Assembly (NCBI GenBank): GCA_002328035.1
Contig: DCVL01000008.1
Location: 1 to 64,000 of the forward strand
From: Geobacter sp. UBA2189
GTDB lineage: Bacteria; Desulfobacterota; Desulfuromonadia; Geobacterales; Pseudopelobacteraceae
Length of the DNA: 64,000 nt
Direction of reading: 5' to 3'
The notes beneath the pieces were generated by a model. It saw only the letters and a list, made by a program, of their open reading frames with translations. It ran no database searches and was not told the DNA's origin. Each line of letters opens with the position of its first letter. Within the stretch, counting starts at the first letter, position 1. Made by a program: the position numbers and the translations under genes. Shown piece after piece: positions 1 through 8,402 of this stretch.

Positions 1-496
1 CTATCTCAACACGCTTGGCTTCAGCCTTTTCAATGGCTATTCTGTCCGCTTCAGCTTTGGCTTTTGCCTGACGATCAACCTTTGCCTGAGCCACAAGTAA
101 GTCTGGTTTGTCGGCCAACCTGGATTTTTCATGCTGGGCTGCAATAATCAACAGTTCTTCCTCAACCGTATTTTTAAGAGGGTTGTCTGGATATTCACGC
201 GTAAATTGAGCCATATAACGGGCTGCATCCTGACGGTTGCCAGAATTATAGTAGGAGCGTGCTAGCCAGAACAGAGTCATGTCACGTAATGGGGTATCTG
301 GAAATTTTTTAAGGACTTCAGAAAGTTGATTAACGGCAGAGGTATAATTCTTTTGTTGATATGCGTTAAAACCAGTCAGGAACAGCTGCGAATCTTCAGT
401 TTCCTGAGCAGAGACCGGAACAGAACAGATGAGAGAAAATATAATCAGATATACAGAAAACAGTATCAGTTGACGGAAGAATCTGAACATCTTCAC
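1..496 (-). CDS. Exported TPR-type outer-membrane assembly/YbgF-like protein, 3' end cut by window edge
   Basis: The minus-strand frame is open from the edge to about 496. The N-terminus is a signal peptide: FRFFRQ, then a hydrophobic LILFSVYLIIF stretch, then a cleavage-like VSAQ. Next comes a tetratricopeptide-like unit (GFNAYQQKNYTSAVNQLSEV, then FPDTPLRDMTLFWLARSYYN), and then a charged Ala/Lys/Glu region. The architecture resembles BamD/YbgF-type envelope TPR proteins, which scaffold outer-membrane or Tol-Pal complexes. I chose GTG at 496 because AAAGG lies 7 bases upstream; ATG at 490 is the alternative. The C-terminus is outside the window, so the exact family cannot be fixed. Confidence 0.65.
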   Translation of the reverse strand, partial: MKMFRFFRQLILFSVYLIIFSLICSVPVSAQETEDSQLFLTGFNAYQQKNYTSAVNQLSEVLKKFPDTPLRDMTLFWLARSYYNSGNRQDAARYMAQFTREYPDNPLKNTVEEELLIIAAQHEKSRLADKPDLLVAQAKVDRQAKAKAEADRIAIEKAEAKRVEI

Positions 497-558
497 GGGG
501 GTACCTTTCACCGGCTGACCGGGACGGACAATTTATAACTGTCAAGAAATACTTGGAT

Positions 559-582
559 AAAATGCGTATTCCTTAGCATTTT
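559..582 (-). terminator. Weak AT-rich hairpin between amt and the TPR gene
   Basis: AAAATGC at 559-565 pairs with GCATTTT at 576-582 around a 10-base loop. It lies downstream of the ammonium transporter on the minus strand. The stem is AT-rich and no real T-run follows, so it may be a weak terminator or simply a hairpin. An outer inverted repeat, GGGACGG at 521-527 and CCGTCCC at 586-592, surrounds it. Confidence 0.25.
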
Positions 583-626
583 TAGCCGTCCCTTGTCAAC
601 CATGGAAAGCGGTCAGAAAACCATTT

Positions 627-1844
627 CTAACCGATATGCTCTTCCGGATAGGCTCCAATCTTGTGAATGGCAAGATCAGGTCCGTTATACTCATCTTCTG
701 CGTCCAATCTGATACCAACAGTCTTTAACAGCAGACCGTAAACCACAAAACCGGATACAAGGGCAAAAATCACGGCAGTGATCGAACCGGCCAGTTGTGA
801 TACAAAGCTTATATTTCCCATCCCTCCAAAGAACTTTTGACCGAATATACCTGCAGAAATTCCACCCCATGTTCCGATTACCCCATGCAATGGCCACACA
901 CCTAAGACATCATCAATCTTGAGTTTTTCCTGTTCAAACTGAAATCCATAGACGAATATTACAGCCGCAATGGCTCCAGTAGACAATGCTCCAAGAGGAT
1001 GCATAATGTCGCTTCCGGCACAGACTGCAATCAGACCCGCCAAAGCACCGTTGTGGATAAAACCAGGGTCATTCCGCCCCGCAACCAGAGCTGCCAGTAC
1101 CCCGCCAACCATAGCCATAAGAGAATTGACCGCCACCAGACCTGAGATCTTTTCAAGATTGCCGGCGCTCATAACATTAAAACCGAACCAGCCCACTGCA
1201 AGTATCCAGGATCCAAGCGCCAGAAAGGGAATATTACTTACAGGTAAAGGGTGAGATTTCCCGTGGCTGTAGCGCCCTTTCCTCGAACCAAGCAGAATAA
1301 CCGCAGCCAAAGCAATCCAGCCACCTACGGAATGAACAACAACTGAACCAGCATAATCATGGAATTCAATACCACCGATTTTTTTGAATAAACCTTGTAC
1401 AAATGAAGCGTTTTTACCCCAGATGAGAGACTCGAACAGCGGATAGCAAACTCCGGCAAAGATACCCCCCGCAATCACCTGTGGCCAAAACTTGGCTCTT
1501 TCAGCTATTCCACCCGATATAATAGCCGGAATACAGGCTGCAAAGCATAAGAGAAAGAAGTAATGAACCAGGTCATATCCCATTGAACCTTGCATCAGCT
1601 GATCTGCTGGTTTCAAAAAAGATATGCCGTAAGCCAGAGGAAAACCGACCAGAAAATAGACAACCGTTGAGACAGACCAGTCTGTAAGGATCTTCACAAA
1701 AGCGTTTACCTGGCTCTTTTTTCTTACCGTTCCCACCTCAAGAAAGGCAAAACCGGCATGCATGGCAAAGACCATAACAGCGCCAATCATAAGAAACAGG
1801 ACATCTCCACTTTGTTTCAGGGGTGTAAGGGGTGACAACTCCAT
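627..1844 (-). CDS. amtB: Ammonium transporter (Amt/MEP family)
   Basis: This 405-residue inner-membrane channel conducts NH3/NH4+. About 11 hydrophobic segments are visible. The two conserved pore histidines of the family are recognisable in VVHSVGGWIALAA and in VWPLHGVIGTWGG. The family N-terminal stretch (MHAGFAFLEVGTVRKK) is present. The start is supported by AGGAGG just upstream (CAGGAGGCAGCAACA before the ATG). In many bacteria the gene follows a PII regulator gene, glnK; no glnK is adjacent here. A sigma-54 promoter candidate about 65 bases upstream suggests nitrogen control. The family call is firm; transport direction and regulation are inferred. Confidence 0.93.
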   Translation of the reverse strand: MELSPLTPLKQSGDVLFLMIGAVMVFAMHAGFAFLEVGTVRKKSQVNAFVKILTDWSVSTVVYFLVGFPLAYGISFLKPADQLMQGSMGYDLVHYFFLLCFAACIPAIISGGIAERAKFWPQVIAGGIFAGVCYPLFESLIWGKNASFVQGLFKKIGGIEFHDYAGSVVVHSVGGWIALAAVILLGSRKGRYSHGKSHPLPVSNIPFLALGSWILAVGWFGFNVMSAGNLEKISGLVAVNSLMAMVGGVLAALVAGRNDPGFIHNGALAGLIAVCAGSDIMHPLGALSTGAIAAVIFVYGFQFEQEKLKIDDVLGVWPLHGVIGTWGGISAGIFGQKFFGGMGNISFVSQLAGSITAVIFALVSGFVVYGLLLKTVGIRLDAEDEYNGPDLAIHKIGAYPEEHIG

Positions 1845-1907
1845 TGTTGCTGCCTCCTGTCAGGTAGGATAAAATTAGCTGCATCAAGTTACAGCAGTTA
1901 CAGACAA

Positions 1908-1923
1908 AGCAAATATACTGCCA
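1908..1923 (-). promoter_or_regulatory. Sigma-54 (-24/-12) promoter candidate for the ammonium transporter
   Basis: Read on the minus strand the site is TGGCAG-TATAT-TTGCT. It matches the TGGCAC-N5-TTGCW consensus with exact GG/GC spacing of 12 and one mismatch in the -24 box. The predicted transcription start is near 1897, leaving a leader of about 50 bases to the ATG at 1844. Position and the nitrogen-linked gene both fit RpoN control. Confidence 0.65.
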
Positions 1924-2072
1924 TTACTTGGTTTATTTTATAACTGCCTGAAAATTAACACTAAAGCACAAAAATCAGACAGACAGTTCTGTATAAAACA
2001 GAGGCAATAGTGCCTAATAATCATGCATTATCCCCCCTTTTCTTTTGTCTCAGCGGTGCTACAATACCAACC

Positions 2073-3902
2073 ATGAAACTGAAAAATTCAATCCGTAGTT
2101 TTCCTGATAATCCCGGCGTCTACATCATGAGAGATGACTCCGGTAAAATCCTCTACATTGGTAAGGCAGGCAGCCTGAAGCAGCGGGTAAGGAGCTACTT
2201 CAGCAATACAGACAGCCGTCCACAGGTTCGTTTCCTCATGGCACGGGTTGTGAGCATTGAGTTTACAATCACTGATACTGAAAAAGAGGCGCTACTCCTC
2301 GAAAACACCCTGATAAAACAGCACAAACCACGTTACAATCTTAACCTTAAGGATGATAAAACCTATTTTTCTCTCAGAACAGACCTTAAGGAACCATTCC
2401 CCAGAATAACCATCGTCCGCAAAACAGCGCAAGATGGCGCACGCTACTTTGGCCCGTATTCTTCCGCTTCAGCCGCCCGAGAAGTTCTCAGGCAGATACA
2501 GAGGATATTCCCACTTCGACATTATCCATGGAAAAACTGTCAGAGGCGTAGCCGACCGTGCCTCTACCATCAGATGGGTCAATGCAGCGCGCCTTGCCAT
2601 GGCAAGATTGCAGCAACTGAATACCGGCAGTTGCTTGATGGCGCTATTCTTTTTCTTGAAGGGAAAAGAGATGACCTCTCAAACTCTTTCAAGCAGAAGA
2701 TGCTGGATGCAGCAAGAATGGAACAGTACGAGGAAGCAGCTCGCTGGCGCGACCTGATTATTGCAATCAACAGGACTCTCGAACAGCAGAAGATGGTTAG
2801 CCAAGGTGGAGATAGCGATATTCTTGGATTGGCACGCGCAGAAGAACAACTGGTTCTGGTTCTGTTATTTATAAGGGGAGGAAACGTTTCCGGCAGCACA
2901 ATCTTGCATGCTTCGGGTGAGATTGACGATTCAGGCACCATTTCAGGTTTTATACGTCAATATTATAGTGAAGAACGATTTATACCGGACAACCTGTTAC
3001 TTCCCCAGATTCCTGAAGACAGATGCCTGCTTGAAGAGTTCCTCTCCGAACGCAAAGGAAAGCGGGTACACCTTTTACAACCAAAGGCAGGCGAAAAGCA
3101 CAAGCTTCTTCTGCTTGCAGCAAAAAACGCCGATGCTGCCCTTGCCAGCAGACAGGACAACGATCTTAGAACCGTTCGCATACTTCAAGAACTGCAAGAA
3201 AAACTCAATCTTCCCGTACTACCGGCCAGGATTGAATGCTATGACATATCAACTTTACAGGGACGTCATTCCGTTGGCAGCGGTATATCCTTTACAGATG
3301 GCAGTCCAGATAAAGTAAACTACAGACGCTACCGGATAAAAGGAATAGAGGGACAGGACGACTTTGCAATGCTTAAAGAGGTTTTTTCACGTCGCTTCAG
3401 CCCTGAAAGGATAAAACTCTGGGGAATACCGGATCTTGTCATGGTGGACGGTGGGACAGGACAACTGAACAGCGCTTTGGCGGCAGTTGAAGAACTGGGA
3501 CTGAGCGGACGTTTTCCACTTATATCACTGGCTAAAAGCAGGGTAAAAGGAGATGGAAAGAATATTTATGTTGAACGGACTGAAGAGCGGGTATTTCTTC
3601 CTGGTCGTACAAATCCGGTAAGATTCAGGCAGGACTCCCCCTCTATCAAACTTCTGGCGGCAATTCGTGATGAAGCCCACCGCTTTGCTATCACGTATCA
3701 TCGAAATCTGCGAGGAAAAACCGCCGTTCACTCATCCTTAAGAGAGATCCCTGGAGTTGGACAAAAACTTGAACGCAGGCTTCTTGTAAAATTCGGATCT
3801 ATAGAAGGAATTACAAAAGAATCTGTCGACACACTGGCATCAGTCCCAGGGGTCAGCTCTAAGCTGGCAGAAGATATTCTTAATAGCTTGCAAAAGGATT
3901 AA
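2073..3902 (+). CDS. uvrC: Excinuclease ABC subunit C
   Basis: This is the nuclease subunit of UvrABC nucleotide-excision repair, making the 3' and 5' incisions around lesions. An N-terminal GIY-YIG domain is visible (GVYIMRDD then ILYIGKAGSLKQRV). It is followed by a UVR motif (QYEEAARWRDLI), the RNase H-like UvrC endonuclease core (ECYDISTLQGRHSVGSGISF and MVDGGTGQLN) and two C-terminal helix-hairpin-helix motifs (IPGVGQKLERRLL, VPGVSSKLAEDIL). The ATG at 2073 gives 609 residues, matching the usual length of about 610. An in-frame ATG at 2010 would add 21 non-family residues. Stop is one base before the next gene. Confidence 0.97.
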   Translation: MKLKNSIRSFPDNPGVYIMRDDSGKILYIGKAGSLKQRVRSYFSNTDSRPQVRFLMARVVSIEFTITDTEKEALLLENTLIKQHKPRYNLNLKDDKTYFSLRTDLKEPFPRITIVRKTAQDGARYFGPYSSASAAREVLRQIQRIFPLRHYPWKNCQRRSRPCLYHQMGQCSAPCHGKIAATEYRQLLDGAILFLEGKRDDLSNSFKQKMLDAARMEQYEEAARWRDLIIAINRTLEQQKMVSQGGDSDILGLARAEEQLVLVLLFIRGGNVSGSTILHASGEIDDSGTISGFIRQYYSEERFIPDNLLLPQIPEDRCLLEEFLSERKGKRVHLLQPKAGEKHKLLLLAAKNADAALASRQDNDLRTVRILQELQEKLNLPVLPARIECYDISTLQGRHSVGSGISFTDGSPDKVNYRRYRIKGIEGQDDFAMLKEVFSRRFSPERIKLWGIPDLVMVDGGTGQLNSALAAVEELGLSGRFPLISLAKSRVKGDGKNIYVERTEERVFLPGRTNPVRFRQDSPSIKLLAAIRDEAHRFAITYHRNLRGKTAVHSSLREIPGVGQKLERRLLVKFGSIEGITKESVDTLASVPGVSSKLAEDILNSLQKD

Positions 3903-3903
3903 C

Positions 3904-4770
3904 ATGGGAACATTTCTGTTTGCCAATCCAACATCCGGAAGATACAGCAAAAAGGTAATAAACTCGACAATAGACAAGCTTGAGTCAGCCGGTATTATGA
4001 CAACGGTACATCTTGTTCAAACCCCAGGAGATGTGAGAAGCTGCTGCGACAGTATTTACCGCACAACTCCTCGACCACTTATAATTGTTGCAGCTGGTGA
4101 CGGTACCATAAATGCCGTGATCAACAGTCTTATCCCAGGAACAACGACCCTTGCCATATTACCGCTTGGCACCTCGAATGTGCTCTCGGCAGAACTTAGA
4201 ATCAGAACAGTTGATGAAGGGATCAGAAGGATTATAGTTCGGAAGGTATCACCTCTTAGCGTTGGCCAGTTGAAGATGGAGAGCGGGACGTACCGCTTCG
4301 TACTAATGGCGGGGACAGGTCTCGATGGCGCAGTTGTAAGAGATCTGAACCATACAGCAAAGAGATTCCTCAAACAGGGGGGATATCTTCTTTCTGCAAT
4401 AAAAAATTTATTTACCTGGGACAGCAGCAGCATCCAGATTGTTACCGGCAAAGAGTCAATAAACTGCCATACTGCAATAGTCTCCAATGCCTCACGTTAT
4501 GGCGGCAATTTCATCCTTGCACCGGAAGCTTCCATTTTTTCTCAAGGCCTTGTGGTAGGCTGTATAAAAAAAAACGACCGAAGTGGATATCTGGCAGCCC
4601 TCTACGATCTGTTCTCAGGCAACAGCGGTTCAAATACCCGTATTCAGCGGATAACCTGCAAGGAGGTAGAAATAAAAGGGAGAAAACCGATACAGATAGA
4701 TGGCGACTTTGTCGGTTACTCACCAGCAAAACTGGAAGCTCTCACTGATCTCTGCAATATTGTTGTTTAA
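3904..4770 (+). CDS. Diacylglycerol/sphingosine kinase-like lipid kinase (YegS/DAGK catalytic family)
   Basis: The 288-residue protein carries a DAGK catalytic domain with the nucleotide-binding AAGDGTINAVINSL motif (a GGDGT variant) near residues 60-73 and LAILPLGTSNVL, the family's second conserved block. The C-terminal lobe ends with a typical IDGDFVG motif. Family members phosphorylate diacylglycerol or other lipids at the membrane using ATP; the substrate here cannot be read from sequence. It starts one base after the uvrC stop, so the two are probably co-transcribed, although a functional link to repair is not obvious. Confidence 0.85.
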   Translation: MGTFLFANPTSGRYSKKVINSTIDKLESAGIMTTVHLVQTPGDVRSCCDSIYRTTPRPLIIVAAGDGTINAVINSLIPGTTTLAILPLGTSNVLSAELRIRTVDEGIRRIIVRKVSPLSVGQLKMESGTYRFVLMAGTGLDGAVVRDLNHTAKRFLKQGGYLLSAIKNLFTWDSSSIQIVTGKESINCHTAIVSNASRYGGNFILAPEASIFSQGLVVGCIKKNDRSGYLAALYDLFSGNSGSNTRIQRITCKEVEIKGRKPIQIDGDFVGYSPAKLEALTDLCNIVV

Positions 4771-4956
4771 AAAATCGGCTATTCTTACCCGATACTCTCT
4801 GCCTTTAAGTATACTATTCCATTTATAAATTCAGAACCAACATTAACAAGCGGTTCACCTGAGAAATATTGATATCCATTCATTTTTTACAGTTTAATCC
4901 TTTTCCGGTTTTGTGTTACAGTCCATCCCGTTTGCCATATTTTATGGAGGTTATCC

Positions 4957-6036
4957 ATGCCTGTCAGTTCATTTGCCCCAACCGCCCTGCTGGTTACAGG
5001 CGGCGCCGGTTTCATCGGTTCAAACTTTATTAACCGTTTTATCCCGCTTAACCCTGGATGCAGAGTGGTGAATCTGGATGCCCTTACCTACGCCGGAAAT
5101 CTGAAGAACCTTACTGCTGTTGAAAAGAACCCTGCATATCGCTTTGTAAAGGGTAACATAGGAGATTCATCTCTGGTTGCTGCCATACTGGCGGAAGAAA
5201 AGATAGATGCAGTTATTCATTTTGCGGCAGAATCACACGTTGACCGTTCCATAAGCGGACCTGAAATCTTTGTACGCACTAATGTTCTGGGAACCCAGAT
5301 ACTCCTGGAAGAAAGCCGTAAGCACTGGCAATCAGGACAGGTGTCTGAATTCCGCTACTATCAGATCTCAACAGATGAGGTTTATGGTTCGCTTGGTGAA
5401 ACCGGATATTTCACCGAAGAGACTCCACTGGCGCCAAACTCACCCTACTCCGCCAGCAAAACGGGGGCAGATCTGCTGGTTAGAGCCTACAATGAAACAT
5501 TTGGCATGCCAACCATAATATCCCGCTGTTCCAACAACTACGGCCCATACCACTTTCCGGAAAAGCTGATACCGCTTCTGATTGCAAATATAATCGCAAA
5601 GAAACCTTTGCCTGTCTATGGTGATGGCAAAAACGTAAGAGACTGGCTGCATGTAAAGGATCACGCAGCTGCCATAGAATGCATCCTTAAAGGAGCCATG
5701 CCTGGTTCAGTCTATAATATAGGCGGGAACAACGAGTGGAAGAATATAGATATCGTCAATCTGGTTTGTGACCTGCTTGATGTCAGATTAGGTCTTAAAC
5801 CTGGCGATAACCGCAAGTTGATAACCTTTGTAAAGGATCGCCCCGGCCACGATCGCCGTTATGCGATTGACGCCTCCAGACTTAAAGCTGAACTTGTCTG
5901 GTCTCCAGCTTACACCTTCGAGACAGGCATCGCCGAAACCATTGACTGGTATCTTGCCAACCAGGAATGGGTTGCCGATGTTACTAGCGGAAGTTATCTT
6001 GACTACTACCAGAAGCAGTACGGAGGTAAAGCATGA
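4957..6036 (+). CDS. rfbB: dTDP-glucose 4,6-dehydratase
   Basis: This is a short-chain dehydrogenase/reductase of the extended type. It converts dTDP-glucose to dTDP-4-keto-6-deoxyglucose, the second step of dTDP-rhamnose synthesis. The NAD-binding TGGAGFIG motif is at 14-21, STDEVYG at 138-144 and the catalytic Y164-x3-K168 (YSASK) is present. Length (359) is typical. A good SD (ATGGAGG) precedes the ATG. Its stop overlaps the rfbD start (ATGA). The thymidylyltransferase (rfbA) and epimerase (rfbC) genes of the pathway are not in this cluster and must be elsewhere if the pathway is complete. Confidence 0.95.
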   Translation: MPVSSFAPTALLVTGGAGFIGSNFINRFIPLNPGCRVVNLDALTYAGNLKNLTAVEKNPAYRFVKGNIGDSSLVAAILAEEKIDAVIHFAAESHVDRSISGPEIFVRTNVLGTQILLEESRKHWQSGQVSEFRYYQISTDEVYGSLGETGYFTEETPLAPNSPYSASKTGADLLVRAYNETFGMPTIISRCSNNYGPYHFPEKLIPLLIANIIAKKPLPVYGDGKNVRDWLHVKDHAAAIECILKGAMPGSVYNIGGNNEWKNIDIVNLVCDLLDVRLGLKPGDNRKLITFVKDRPGHDRRYAIDASRLKAELVWSPAYTFETGIAETIDWYLANQEWVADVTSGSYLDYYQKQYGGKA

Positions 6037-6875
6037 TACTTGTTGTAGGTTCAAAAGGGATGCTCGGCCAGGATCTCCTGGCTCTGTTGGGAGAGCGTGC
6101 AAGGGGGGTTGATCTGCCAGATATCGACATAACCGATATGGTGTCGGTGCAAAAGGTTTTAACTGCCCTCAAACCCAGGATAGTAGTCAACTGCGCCGCC
6201 TACACCGATGTTGATGGCTGTGAGTCAAATGCTGAAACTGCCATGCAGGTAAATGCCGAAGGGGTAGCCTTTCTTGCAATGATTACACGCGAAATAGGGG
6301 CAAAGCTCGTTCAAATAAGCACAGATTATGTCTTTGACGGCAGCAAGGGAAGCCCGTACAAGGAAGATGACCTGCAAACACCTTTAAATATTTATGGTGA
6401 ATCAAAGCTGGCCGGTGAAATGAATCTTGACATAAATCCTGATAATCTCCTGATCCGAACCCAGTGGCTATATGGAATACATGGTAAGAACTTTGTAGAG
6501 ACCATGCTTAAACTGGCACAGGAAAAGGATGAACTTTCGGTAGTTGACGACCAGATCGGATCGCCAACATGGACTGTGGATCTTGCCAAAGGAATTGTAG
6601 CTCTGATTGACAAGGACTGTAGAGATGTCTATCACTGCACAAACAGTGGCGACACATCATGGAACGGTTTTGCAAAGGCGATATTTGAATTATCCGGCCT
6701 GCCAGTCAGATTGAATTCCATGACCACAGAGCAGTTGAATCGTCCGGCCAGAAGGCCGCTCCATTCGACCCTTGACTGCAGCAAACTGGCAGCAGATACA
6801 GGCTTTACCCCACAACCCTGGAGGGAAGCCCTTAAACAATACCTCGAATTACGTAACAACAATAAGGAGTCCTGA
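6033..6875 (+). CDS. rfbD: dTDP-4-dehydrorhamnose reductase
   Basis: This enzyme catalyses the last step of dTDP-L-rhamnose synthesis, NAD(P)H-dependent reduction of dTDP-4-keto-L-rhamnose. The N-terminus has a compact GSKGMLGQDL dinucleotide-binding loop. The conserved stretches VVNCAAYTDVDGCE, ISTDYVFDG and IYGESKLAGE (catalytic Y/K) follow in family order. The 280-residue length is normal. The ATG overlaps the rfbB stop by four bases, indicating translational coupling. Rhamnose is presumably destined for lipopolysaccharide or another surface glycan. Confidence 0.94.
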   Translation: MILVVGSKGMLGQDLLALLGERARGVDLPDIDITDMVSVQKVLTALKPRIVVNCAAYTDVDGCESNAETAMQVNAEGVAFLAMITREIGAKLVQISTDYVFDGSKGSPYKEDDLQTPLNIYGESKLAGEMNLDINPDNLLIRTQWLYGIHGKNFVETMLKLAQEKDELSVVDDQIGSPTWTVDLAKGIVALIDKDCRDVYHCTNSGDTSWNGFAKAIFELSGLPVRLNSMTTEQLNRPARRPLHSTLDCSKLAADTGFTPQPWREALKQYLELRNNNKES

Positions 6876-6876
6876 C

Positions 6877-7230
6877 ATGGAACTGGAACATGGTGAGCGT
6901 CCCTGGGGCACCTATACGGTGCTTGAGGAAAACAGCCATTACAAGATCAAACGGATTGAGGTTCTCCCAGGTCAGCGCCTCTCCCTGCAGAAACACCACC
7001 ATCGAAGCGAACACTGGATTGTTGTCTCCGGCAGCGCCCTTGTTACATGTGGTGACCGTGAATTTATGATAAACATCAATGAATCCACATTTATACCTAT
7101 TGGCGAGCAGCACCGCCTGAAAAACCCCGGAAAGATTCCGCTTGTGATTATTGAGGTGCAAAGCGGTGAATACCTGGGTGAAGATGATATTATCCGTTTT
7201 CAGGATGACTATGAACGGGCTGAAGGATAA
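6877..7230 (+). CDS. Cupin, mannose-6-phosphate isomerase type II-like domain protein
   Basis: This 117-residue single-domain cupin matches the C-terminal isomerase domain of bifunctional AlgA/ManC enzymes: ERPWGTYTVLEE at the N-terminus, metal-ligand region LSLQKHHHRSEHW, and GEQHRLKNPG as the second cupin motif. The ATG at 6877 has AAGGAG nine bases upstream and follows the rfbD stop by one base. It probably interconverts fructose-6-phosphate and mannose-6-phosphate for the guanylyltransferase encoded next. In AlgA/ManC this domain is fused after the guanylyltransferase; here it is a separate gene placed before it. Isomerase activity is inferred from family and context. Confidence 0.82.
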   Translation: MELEHGERPWGTYTVLEENSHYKIKRIEVLPGQRLSLQKHHHRSEHWIVVSGSALVTCGDREFMININESTFIPIGEQHRLKNPGKIPLVIIEVQSGEYLGEDDIIRFQDDYERAEG

Positions 7231-7239
7231 GGAGTGGCA

Positions 7240-8316
7240 ATGTATATCGTAATCCTGGCAGGCGGATCCGGCACCCGTTTCTGGCCGGTTTCCCGGACAA
7301 CCCGTCCTAAACAGCTAATAAGTATCACCGATGGTTCAACAATGTTGCAGAGGACTGTGGAACGTGTTCTGCCATTAAAGCCCAAACGTATACTTGTTAT
7401 CACCAACCACCTGCAGGCTGAGGAATCTGAAAGGCAGCTCTCTTCCTACCGTTCTGTCGTCAATATAGATATTATTGCTGAGCCGGTTGGGCGAAACACT
7501 GCGCCGGCTGTCGGACTTGCCGCTACCATTATCGCAGCCCACGATCCGGAAGGGATTATGGTTGTACTCCCAGCTGATCATTATATAAGGGATATTGAAG
7601 GGCTGCAAAACAGATTGATCAAAGCAGTTCACAGCGCAAAAAATGGCTGGCTGATGACCCTGGGGATCGTACCTACAGCCCCTGAAACCGGCTATGGATA
7701 TCTTGAGGCTGATCTCTCACTTCGAGGAGAAGGCCCATTTCCTGTAAGACGTTTCGTTGAAAAACCTGACCAGATAACAGCCCTGAACTATCTTGAGTCA
7801 GGAAATTTTTTCTGGAACAGCGGCATGTTTGTCTGGCGGGCAGATACAATACTGGCTGAGATAGCGACCTATATGCCTGAACTTGCTGTAGAACTTGACA
7901 GAATTACATTCAATGATGTCTGGGAACTTGCAGATCTTGGCGAGCAGATAGAAGAAGTTTACTCTGCAATTTCAAGCCAGTCCATTGATTACGGCGTCAT
8001 GGAAAAATCCTCAAGGGTACAAATGGTTCCATCTGGTATTGGCTGGAGCGATGTCGGAAGTTGGTCTGCATTGCCTGATATTACTGATACCGATGAGCAG
8101 GAAACGGTTGTAAACAATTGTGCTTCATATATAAATATAGAAAGCAGAGGATGTATTGTATCCGGTAATGGCGGTGTAGTTGCTACGGTTGGGGTTAATG
8201 ATCTGATAGTTGTATCAACTGGAGATGCACTGCTTGTCTGCCCCAAAAACAGGGCACAGGATGTAAAGAAAGTAGTCGAAAAGCTATCTGAAAAAGGGTT
8301 ACAAGACTACCTTTAG
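7240..8316 (+). CDS. manC: Mannose-1-phosphate guanylyltransferase
   Basis: This nucleotidyltransferase makes GDP-mannose from GTP and mannose-1-phosphate. The signature LAGGSGTRFWPVSR is followed by RPKQ. The second conserved block VRRFVEKPD and the family motif SIDYGVMEKS are present. The ATG at 7240 (MYIVILAGG) is chosen over the in-frame GTG at 7234 because AAGGAG ends at 7234 and would overlap that GTG. Length is 358 residues, the size of a stand-alone enzyme without the isomerase domain. It closes the rhamnose/mannose precursor operon, ahead of a strong terminator. Confidence 0.92.
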   Translation: MYIVILAGGSGTRFWPVSRTTRPKQLISITDGSTMLQRTVERVLPLKPKRILVITNHLQAEESERQLSSYRSVVNIDIIAEPVGRNTAPAVGLAATIIAAHDPEGIMVVLPADHYIRDIEGLQNRLIKAVHSAKNGWLMTLGIVPTAPETGYGYLEADLSLRGEGPFPVRRFVEKPDQITALNYLESGNFFWNSGMFVWRADTILAEIATYMPELAVELDRITFNDVWELADLGEQIEEVYSAISSQSIDYGVMEKSSRVQMVPSGIGWSDVGSWSALPDITDTDEQETVVNNCASYINIESRGCIVSGNGGVVATVGVNDLIVVSTGDALLVCPKNRAQDVKKVVEKLSEKGLQDYL

Positions 8317-8327
8317 TCAGATTTTAC

Positions 8328-8360
8328 AGGCAAGTGACCATTAAACTCACTTGCCTTTTT
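8328..8360 (+). terminator. Rho-independent terminator after the sugar-nucleotide operon
   Basis: A perfect 10-base stem, AGGCAAGTGA (8328-8337) with TCACTTGCCT (8347-8356), has a 9-base loop and is followed by Ts to 8360. It separates the rfbB-rfbD-cupin-manC unit from the biotin genes. Confidence 0.9.
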
Positions 8361-8402
8361 AGTAAACTGCTTGTCAACTTAACGGCTACAGAAAGGTTAA
8401 CA

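Noticed and set aside
4771..4956. Terminator or regulatory element between the lipid-kinase gene and rfbB
   Set aside because: Only a 5-base ATCGG/CCGAT match without a T-run; promoter-like hexamers are too weak to call.
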